Shown here: piece after piece, positions 5,503-9,583 of the stretch
Numbering within the stretch: the stretch's first letter is position 1
Layout of the letters: each line of letters starts with the position of its first letter
NCBI GenBank assembly: GCA_023247575.1
Contig: JAHFGE010000052.1
Span: 1-9,583, forward strand
Origin: Candidatus Omnitrophota bacterium
GTDB taxonomy: Bacteria; Omnitrophota; Gorgyraeia; Zapsychrales; Fredricksoniimonadaceae
Reading direction: 5' to 3'
DNA length: 9,583 nucleotides
Made by a program: the position numbers and the translations under genes
The notes under the pieces: model-generated
Told to the model about the DNA's origin: nothing
Database searches by the model: none
What the model saw: only the letters and a program-made list of their open reading frames with translations

Positions 5503-6072
5503 ATGAAAAATTTACTTATTGTTCTAGGAGTTATTGTCGTTTTAGGATTCATAGCTTTCGGCTGGTATCAGAGCGGTTACAACCAGATGGTGGCCCTGGA
5601 CCAGCAGGTGAAATCCAGCTGGGCTCAGGTGGAAAATCAACTGCAGCGTCGGTATGATTTGATCCCTAATTTAGTTAATACCGTCAAAGGTTATGCGGCG
5701 CACGAAAAAGGTATCTTGGAAGAAGTCACACGTTTAAGAAGTCAGTGGGCTCAGGCTACATCGGTTCCCCAGAAGGTTGAAGCGGCTAATTCTTTAGGTG
5801 CGGCACTTTCCAGGCTGCTTTTGGTCAGCGAGAATTATCCTAACTTAAAAGCAGACCAGACCTTTTTGACTTTGCAAAGTCAACTGGAAGGAACGGAAAA
5901 CCGTATTGCCGTCGAGCGTATGCGTTATAATAATGCGGTGCAGATTTTTAATTCTTACCAAAAATCTTTATTTGGACGCTTCTTTGCCTCACAGACAGGC
6001 CTGACACAAGAAGCGGTTTACTTTAAGACGCAAACACCGGCGGCGCACGAAGCGCCGAAGGTGCAATTTTGA
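5503..6072 (+). CDS. lemA: LemA family membrane protein
   Basis: The 189 residues begin with one N-terminal membrane anchor (about 3-22), followed by the helical LemA domain. Typical pieces are GYNQMVALDQQVKSSWAQVE, then QLQRRYDLIPNLVNTVKGY (about 47-65), the helical SENYPNLKADQTFLTLQSQL and RYNNAVQIFNSYQKS, and the conserved ending EAPKVQF. LemA proteins are found in many bacteria; the cellular role is poorly defined, and an envelope-associated scaffold or stress function is usual speculation. The ATG at 5503 is supported by GAGAGGA at 5491-5497; the frame is open back to an ATG at 5416, but that stretch is made of palindromic elements and would put 29 extra residues before the anchor. The upstream TPM gene is its usual partner. 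Confidence 0.95.
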   Translation: MKNLLIVLGVIVVLGFIAFGWYQSGYNQMVALDQQVKSSWAQVENQLQRRYDLIPNLVNTVKGYAAHEKGILEEVTRLRSQWAQATSVPQKVEAANSLGAALSRLLLVSENYPNLKADQTFLTLQSQLEGTENRIAVERMRYNNAVQIFNSYQKSLFGRFFASQTGLTQEAVYFKTQTPAAHEAPKVQF

Positions 6073-6091
6073 TCCCGCCAAAGGCGGGATC
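6071..6091. repeat. Perfect hairpin overlapping the lemA stop codon
   Basis: GATCCCGCC (6071-6079) and GGCGGGATC (6083-6091) form a 9-bp perfect stem with an AAA loop, and the first two bases are the end of the lemA TGA. No T-run follows. It may protect the 3' end of lemA mRNA or mark the border of a dispersed repeat. Confidence 0.8.
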
Positions 6092-6118
6092 ATCCCGAGG
6101 AACGAAGTGACGAGGGAT
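6092..6118. repeat. Palindromic element, copy C (ATCCCGAGG...CGAGGGAT)
   Basis: It directly abuts the previous hairpin. ATCCCGAGG (6092-6100) and CGAGGGAT (6111-6118) are the same ends as at 5372-5396, here around AACGAAGTGA. Reading the other strand gives the CCCTCG/CTTCGTT style common in short dispersed REP-like palindromes of many environmental bacteria. It lies 20 bases before the gpmI start. Confidence 0.7.
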
Positions 6119-6138
6119 TTCCATAGAAGGGGTTGGTT

Positions 6139-7770
6139 ATGCAGTATGAATTAAAAAAGTTACCTAACTTTCATGGTCGGCCAGGGCCGTTACTTTTGAT
6201 TATCCTGGACGGGGTCGGCATAGGCAAACGCGATGACAGCGACGGAGTATTTTTGGCTAAAACGCCTTGTCTGGATGAACTTATGAAATCCAAATTGTAT
6301 ACGCAATTGAAAGCGCATGGCACTGCGGTGGGTATGCCCAGCGATGACGACATGGGAAATAGTGAAGTAGGGCATAATGCTTTGGGGGCAGGACGTGTGT
6401 TCGACCAAGGGGCCAAGCTGGTGCAGAAGGCCATCGACAGCGGTGCCATTTTTCAGACGGAAATTTGGCAAGAACTCATTGAACGGGTGGAAGCTGATAA
6501 TAAGATTCTCCATTTTATTGGGCTGCTTTCCGATGGTAATGTGCATTCCAATATCAATCAGTTGTTTACTTTGATTAAGCACTGCGCCCAGGAGGGTGTC
6601 AGGCGTGTACGTATCCATGCGCTTTTAGACGGCCGTGATGTGTATGAGAAGTCCGCTTTGACTTATATCGAAAAGACTGAAAATTTGCTCAAAGAAATCA
6701 ACTTTTCTAATAAAGATTATGATTACTGTATTGCTTCCGGCGGTGGTCGAATGGTGGTGACCATGGATCGTTACAATGCGGACTGGAGCATTGTGGAGCG
6801 CGGTTGGAAAGCGCACGTGTTGGGCCGCGGCCGGCGTTTTACTTCAGCCAGACAGGCCGTAGAAACCTATTATAAGGAAGATCCTAAAGCCACTGATCAA
6901 TATTTGGATTCTTTTGTGATTGAAAATGACGGCTCGCCAGTAGGAACTATTGAGGACGGCGATTCAGTAGTATTCTTTAATTTTCGCGGTGATCGCGCCA
7001 TTGAATTGTCCCGTGCTTTTGAGGAAAAAGATTTTGATAAATTCGATCGCGTGCGTGTGCCCGATGTACTGTTTGCCGGCATGATGGAATATGATGGTGA
7101 TTTGCATATTCCCAAACATTTTCTGGTACTACCCCCGCAGATCGACGGCGCCGTATCGGTTTACATGTGTGCCAATGGGATCACCTCTTTTGCTATTTCC
7201 GAAACCCAAAAGTATGGTCATGTGACTTACTTTTGGAACGGCAATAAAAGCGGGTATGTCAATGACAAACTGGAAGCCTATATTGAAACCCCTTCTGATA
7301 AAATCCGTTTTGATCTGGCGCCGAAAATGAAAGCCTATGAAATTACCGATAAAACAATAGAACTACTTAAAAGCGGTCAATACAAGTTTGGCCGTCTCAA
7401 TTTCCCTAATGGCGATATGGTCGGCCATACCGGCGTGCCTGAGGCTATTATAACGGCTGTTGAATCCGTCGATGAATGTACGGCCAGACTTTTGGCCGTT
7501 ATCAAGGAATTAAATGGGATTGCCTTAGTGCTGGCGGATCACGGCAATGCGGATGAAATGTATATCGTTAAAAATGGCCAGAAGCAGATATCGACCGCGC
7601 ATTCGCTCAATCCCGTACCATGCGCCATTATCGATTCCGAATACCAGGGAGAATATGAAATGGCCAAGCTTGATACACCGGGCTTGGCCAATGTGGCAGC
7701 AACCTTATTGAACCTTTTAGGGTATGGGGCGCCCAAAGAGTATGCGCCTTCCTTAATTGAGTTTAAGTAG
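6139..7770 (+). CDS. gpmI: 2,3-bisphosphoglycerate-independent phosphoglycerate mutase
   Basis: This metalloenzyme (usually Mn2+) interconverts 3- and 2-phosphoglycerate in glycolysis and gluconeogenesis through a phosphoserine intermediate. The 543 residues make it one of the longer forms. The phosphatase domain has D24 in ILDGVG and the catalytic serine S75 in DMGNSEVGHNALG. The transferase domain shows H136 in DGNVHS, R166-D167 in LLDGRDV, and R283/R286 in NFRGDRAIEL. The C-terminal metal ligands are D426 and H430 in GDMVGHTG, D467-H468 in LADHGNAD, and H488 in TAHSLNPVP. All the catalytic set is present. The ATG at 6139 has GAAGGGG at 6126-6132; a TTG two codons earlier is less likely. 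It is followed two bases later by the GGQ protein gene. Confidence 0.97.
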   Translation: MQYELKKLPNFHGRPGPLLLIILDGVGIGKRDDSDGVFLAKTPCLDELMKSKLYTQLKAHGTAVGMPSDDDMGNSEVGHNALGAGRVFDQGAKLVQKAIDSGAIFQTEIWQELIERVEADNKILHFIGLLSDGNVHSNINQLFTLIKHCAQEGVRRVRIHALLDGRDVYEKSALTYIEKTENLLKEINFSNKDYDYCIASGGGRMVVTMDRYNADWSIVERGWKAHVLGRGRRFTSARQAVETYYKEDPKATDQYLDSFVIENDGSPVGTIEDGDSVVFFNFRGDRAIELSRAFEEKDFDKFDRVRVPDVLFAGMMEYDGDLHIPKHFLVLPPQIDGAVSVYMCANGITSFAISETQKYGHVTYFWNGNKSGYVNDKLEAYIETPSDKIRFDLAPKMKAYEITDKTIELLKSGQYKFGRLNFPNGDMVGHTGVPEAIITAVESVDECTARLLAVIKELNGIALVLADHGNADEMYIVKNGQKQISTAHSLNPVPCAIIDSEYQGEYEMAKLDTPGLANVAATLLNLLGYGAPKEYAPSLIEFK

Positions 7771-7772
7771 CC

Positions 7773-8138
7773 ATGGGCCGCTATTTCCTACGTAAAGAAG
7801 ACGTCGTAGAATCTTTTATCCGTTCTTCCGGCCCCGGCGGGCAGAATGTTAATAAAGTAGCGACCCGCGTTGAACTTTTACATAGACCAACTGGAATAAG
7901 AGTCAAATGCCAAAAGACTCGCAGCCAGACATTAAATCGGCAAGAAGCCTGGCGGCTTTTACAGCAAGCTGTTGAAGACAAATACTTCCAGGAAGTACAA
8001 GCATTGCGGCAACGGAAAGAGAAAATCCGTCGACAGAACCGCAAACGATCAAAAGCCGCCAAACAGCGGATGTTAGAACATAAAAAAAGGCATGCTTTCA
8101 AAAAACAACAGCGCAGGAAACATGGTTATGAAGAATAA
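7773..8138 (+). CDS. Release-factor-like GGQ protein (probable ribosome rescue hydrolase)
   Basis: The 121-residue product is only the catalytic domain of a class I release factor plus a basic tail. SSGPGGQNVNK (18-28) carries the GGQ tripeptide (22-24) that triggers peptidyl-tRNA hydrolysis; VELLHRPTGIRVKCQKTRSQTLNRQEAW (33-60) is the rest of the RF-1 domain, closer to RF1/RF2 and mitochondrial MTRFR (C12orf65) than to ArfB/YaeJ. The codon-recognition domain (PxT or SPF) is absent. Residues 78-121 are very rich in Arg/Lys and would bind rRNA or the mRNA channel. Together these predict codon-independent release of stalled nascent chains. The ATG at 7773 is two bases after the gpmI stop with no good ribosome site, so translation is probably coupled; the 3' end overlaps the moaC start by 11 bases. 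Confidence 0.85.
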   Translation: MGRYFLRKEDVVESFIRSSGPGGQNVNKVATRVELLHRPTGIRVKCQKTRSQTLNRQEAWRLLQQAVEDKYFQEVQALRQRKEKIRRQNRKRSKAAKQRMLEHKKRHAFKKQQRRKHGYEE

Positions 8139-8628
8139 ATCAGGCCTAGGAATGGTTGATATTACTGACAAGTCAGTAACCAAGCGAAGAGCCGTAGCAG
8201 AAGGAATCATCACTTTTACTGCTGCCGCCTTTGACACCCTTATGACGAAAGGTTCGCCCAAAGGTGATGTTTTGGAAACCGCCAGAATCGCCGGGATCAT
8301 GGCCGCCAAGTCCACCCCGTCTATCATTCCTTTCTGTCATCCTTTAACGTTAGAAAAAGTTCATATCGATATTGAAAAGCTCTTGGCAAAAAAAGCAGTG
8401 AAAGTCACCGCGGAAGTTTTGTGTTCAGGCAAAACCGGGGTCGAAATGGAAGCTTTGACAGCCGTGTCAGCGGCGTGTCTGACCATTTATGATATGTGCA
8501 AATGGATGGGACGGCAGATGACTATTTCCGATGTACACTTAGTCCATAAAAGTGGAGGACATTCAGGGGAATTTAACGCTTCGACTTCGCTCAGCGTTAA
8601 TCCTGCCTCGCACCGAGTGCTTCGCTGA
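8128..8628 (+). CDS. moaC: MoaC, cyclic pyranopterin monophosphate synthase
   Basis: MoaC turns the MoaA product into cyclic pyranopterin monophosphate, completing the first stage of molybdenum cofactor synthesis. Visible motifs are GMVDITDKSVTKRRAVAEG (8-26), K61 in AAKSTPSIIPFCHPL (59-73), GVEMEALTAVSAA (104-116), the catalytic pair D122/K125 in IYDMCKWM, and KSGGHSGEF (141-149). The ATG at 8128 has AGGA at 8115-8118, nine bases upstream; ATGs at 8092 and 8122 are in frame but worse placed, the first lying deep in the previous gene. MoaC normally ends a few residues after KSGG.SG.F, often with RRE. Here 17 extra residues follow (NASTSLSVNPASHRVLR), and their codons coincide with the palindromic repeat at 8573, so the natural end seems to have been replaced. 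The catalytic core is unaffected. Confidence 0.96.
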   Translation: MKNKSGLGMVDITDKSVTKRRAVAEGIITFTAAAFDTLMTKGSPKGDVLETARIAGIMAAKSTPSIIPFCHPLTLEKVHIDIEKLLAKKAVKVTAEVLCSGKTGVEMEALTAVSAACLTIYDMCKWMGRQMTISDVHLVHKSGGHSGEFNASTSLSVNPASHRVLR

Positions 8629-8667
8629 GATGTGCTTGGCACGAGGTGAGTGTAATCGAAGGATTAA
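8573..8667. repeat. Compound palindromic element spanning the moaC end and terC ribosome site
   Basis: TTAACGCT (8573-8580) pairs with AGCGTTAA (8593-8600) around a TTCGACTTCGCTC-like loop. Partly overlapping it, TTAATCC (8597-8603) pairs with GGATTAA (8661-8667) and CCTCG (8606-8610) with CGAGG (8642-8646), enclosing small hairpins GCAC/GTGC (8610-8620) and GTGC/GGCAC (8632-8641 region). The element contains the last moaC codons, the stop and the GAAGGA ribosome site of terC. Its CTTCGACTTCGCTC style resembles known dispersed REP-like repeats. Confidence 0.75.
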
Positions 8668-8670
8668 CCG

Positions 8671-9528
8671 ATGATCATTGTTTCTCCTATTATTTGGTTT
8701 GCTTTTAACGCGGGGATCGTTGCTCTTTTGTGTTTGGATGCCTGGGTCTTAAATCCCAAAGGCCGTCAGATGACTTTGCGTCGGGCCTTATGCATGGTTG
8801 GATTTTGGTTGCTGCTGGCTTTAATATTTAATCTGGTCATTTATTTTTGGATGGGTGATCAAAGAGCTTTAGAATTCTTAACGAGTTATGTCGTCGAACA
8901 ATCTTTGAGCATCGACAACCTTTTTATTTTCCTGCTGGTCTTTTCTTATTTTAAAGTACCGCCTGGGCAGCAACATAGAATTCTATTCTGGGGGATTATC
9001 AGTGCCCAGGTCCTGCGGGCAGTTTTTATTATCGGCGGGTTAGCTTTAATTAACCATTTTCATTGGATGATGTATGCCTTAGGTATTCTGTTGTTGCTGA
9101 CGGGTATTAAATTGTTCTTTGAGAAGAATAAAGCCATGCATCCGCAAAGCAATCCACTATTAAAGGTCATCGGCAAAAATTTGCCGATGTTTTGGATTGT
9201 CCTCATTGTCATTGAGACTATGGACGTGGTTTTTGCTATCGATTCCATCCCGGCTGTTTTAGCCATTACCAAACATCCTTTTGTGGCGTACTCTTCCAAT
9301 ATTTTTGCCGTCTTAGGGCTTCGGGCTATGTACTTTGCGCTGGCTTCATTTATGAAAGTTTTTCACTACCTTCATTATGGTTTGGGAGTGATTCTCATCT
9401 TTGTCGGATTTAAGATGATGACTGAAAATATTTTCAATATTCCCGTAGCCATTAGCTTAAGTATTATCCTTTTGATTTTGACCGTAACTGTTATTTTTTC
9501 CATTGTATGGCCTCCAAAAGCGCAATAG
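8671..9528 (+). CDS. TerC-family membrane protein, probable Mn2+ exporter (Alx-like)
   Basis: The 285-residue integral membrane protein has about nine predicted hydrophobic segments (near 5-25, 41-62, 68-92, 106-126, 131-150, 173-197, 205-227, 231-250, 259-281). TerC hallmarks are EQSLSIDNLFIFLLVFSYF (77-95), HRILFWGII (102-110), GIKLFFEKNK (145-154) with a short cytoplasmic loop to about 172, ETMDVVFAIDSIPAVLAIT (182-200), and YSSNIFAVLGLRAMYF (207-222). The acidic residues in the membrane (E77, D82, E182, D185, D191) are those thought to handle the metal. Characterised members (Alx, MeeF/MeeY) export manganese, sometimes to supply secreted metalloenzymes. The ATG at 8671 follows AAGGA at 8659-8663. 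Many such genes have a yybP-ykoY riboswitch, but the 42-base spacer here has no room for one. Confidence 0.93.
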   Translation: MIIVSPIIWFAFNAGIVALLCLDAWVLNPKGRQMTLRRALCMVGFWLLLALIFNLVIYFWMGDQRALEFLTSYVVEQSLSIDNLFIFLLVFSYFKVPPGQQHRILFWGIISAQVLRAVFIIGGLALINHFHWMMYALGILLLLTGIKLFFEKNKAMHPQSNPLLKVIGKNLPMFWIVLIVIETMDVVFAIDSIPAVLAITKHPFVAYSSNIFAVLGLRAMYFALASFMKVFHYLHYGLGVILIFVGFKMMTENIFNIPVAISLSIILLILTVTVIFSIVWPPKAQ

Positions 9529-9541
9529 AATAAACTTAATT

Positions 9542-9583
9542 ATGGTTTCAGATTTAAAGCCTATTATTTTGCCCGCGCATTTT
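9542..9583 (+). CDS. Possible start of a further gene (cut by window edge)
   Basis: An ATG at 9542 opens 14 codons to the end of the window (MVSDLKPIILPAHF). It begins 13 bases after the terC stop, in the usual spacing of this operon, but the ribosome site is weak (AGAATAA at 9527-9533) and the visible residues identify no family. Confidence 0.35.
   Translation, partial: MVSDLKPIILPAHF

Noticed and set aside
6041..6057. Hairpin CGGCGC/GCGCCG near the end of lemA as a repeat that altered the LemA C-terminus
   Set aside because: The encoded ending EAPKVQF is the normal conserved LemA ending, so the hairpin is within ordinary coding sequence.
6190..6618. 142-residue minus-strand ORF
   Set aside because: It is antisense to the highly conserved GpmI catalytic region and its translation resembles no protein; it is a shadow frame.
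7781..8101. 106-residue minus-strand ORF
   Set aside because: It is antisense to the GGQ protein, Cys/Arg/Leu-rich from reversed Arg/Lys codons, with no supporting signals.
8629..8670. yybP-ykoY manganese riboswitch upstream of the TerC gene
   Set aside because: The spacer is only 42 bases and consists of the palindromic element; there is no room for the aptamer.

Overview
The window is a gene-dense bacterial chromosome segment with every gene on the + strand, mostly short gaps and moderate base composition (roughly balanced, slightly A+T-rich by eye). It combines a SufS/SufU-type iron-sulfur system, a long-form cofactor-independent phosphoglycerate mutase, a TPM/LemA pair, scattered small palindromes and small toxin-antitoxin-like cassettes. 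This would fit an uncultured or environmental lineage (for example something near Omnitrophota/Elusimicrobiota or other PVC-like groups), but that placement is a low-confidence inference; nothing here fixes the taxonomy.

Region 1 (1-2799) is a core metabolic operon: the tail of an upstream gene (position suggests sufD or another suf component), sufS (cysteine desulfurase), sufU (Zn/sulfur-acceptor partner of SufS) and moaA (GTP 3',8-cyclase, a double [4Fe-4S] radical SAM enzyme). Iron-sulfur cluster assembly thus sits directly upstream of an Fe-S enzyme of molybdenum cofactor synthesis. The second gene of that pathway, moaC, lies about 5.3 kb downstream.

Region 2 (2800-4335) is accessory. 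It holds an unrecognised small ORF, a DUF4160-DUF2442 pair with a plausible promoter of its own, a short orphan reading frame, and a RelB/Phd-like antitoxin plus RelE-like toxin pair with an extended -10 promoter and a structured leader.

Region 3 (4336-6118) is an envelope-associated group: a small lysine-rich protein, a secreted/anchored TPM-domain protein with a Gly-rich tail, and LemA. The spacers around lemA are packed with related palindromic elements.

Region 4 (6139-9583) holds gpmI (glycolysis), a small GGQ-containing release-factor-like protein (probable ribosome rescue), moaC, a TerC-family membrane protein (probable Mn2+ exporter) and the first codons of a possible further gene. 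The end of moaC runs into a palindromic repeat that appears to supply its last residues and also reaches the terC ribosome binding site.

No convincing new multi-gene system is visible. The most interesting points are the palindromic element family and its intrusion into moaC, the two adjacent small cassettes in region 2, and the GGQ protein. No gap without a gene exceeds 300 bases; the longest are 3566-3816 and 5320-5502, both described below.
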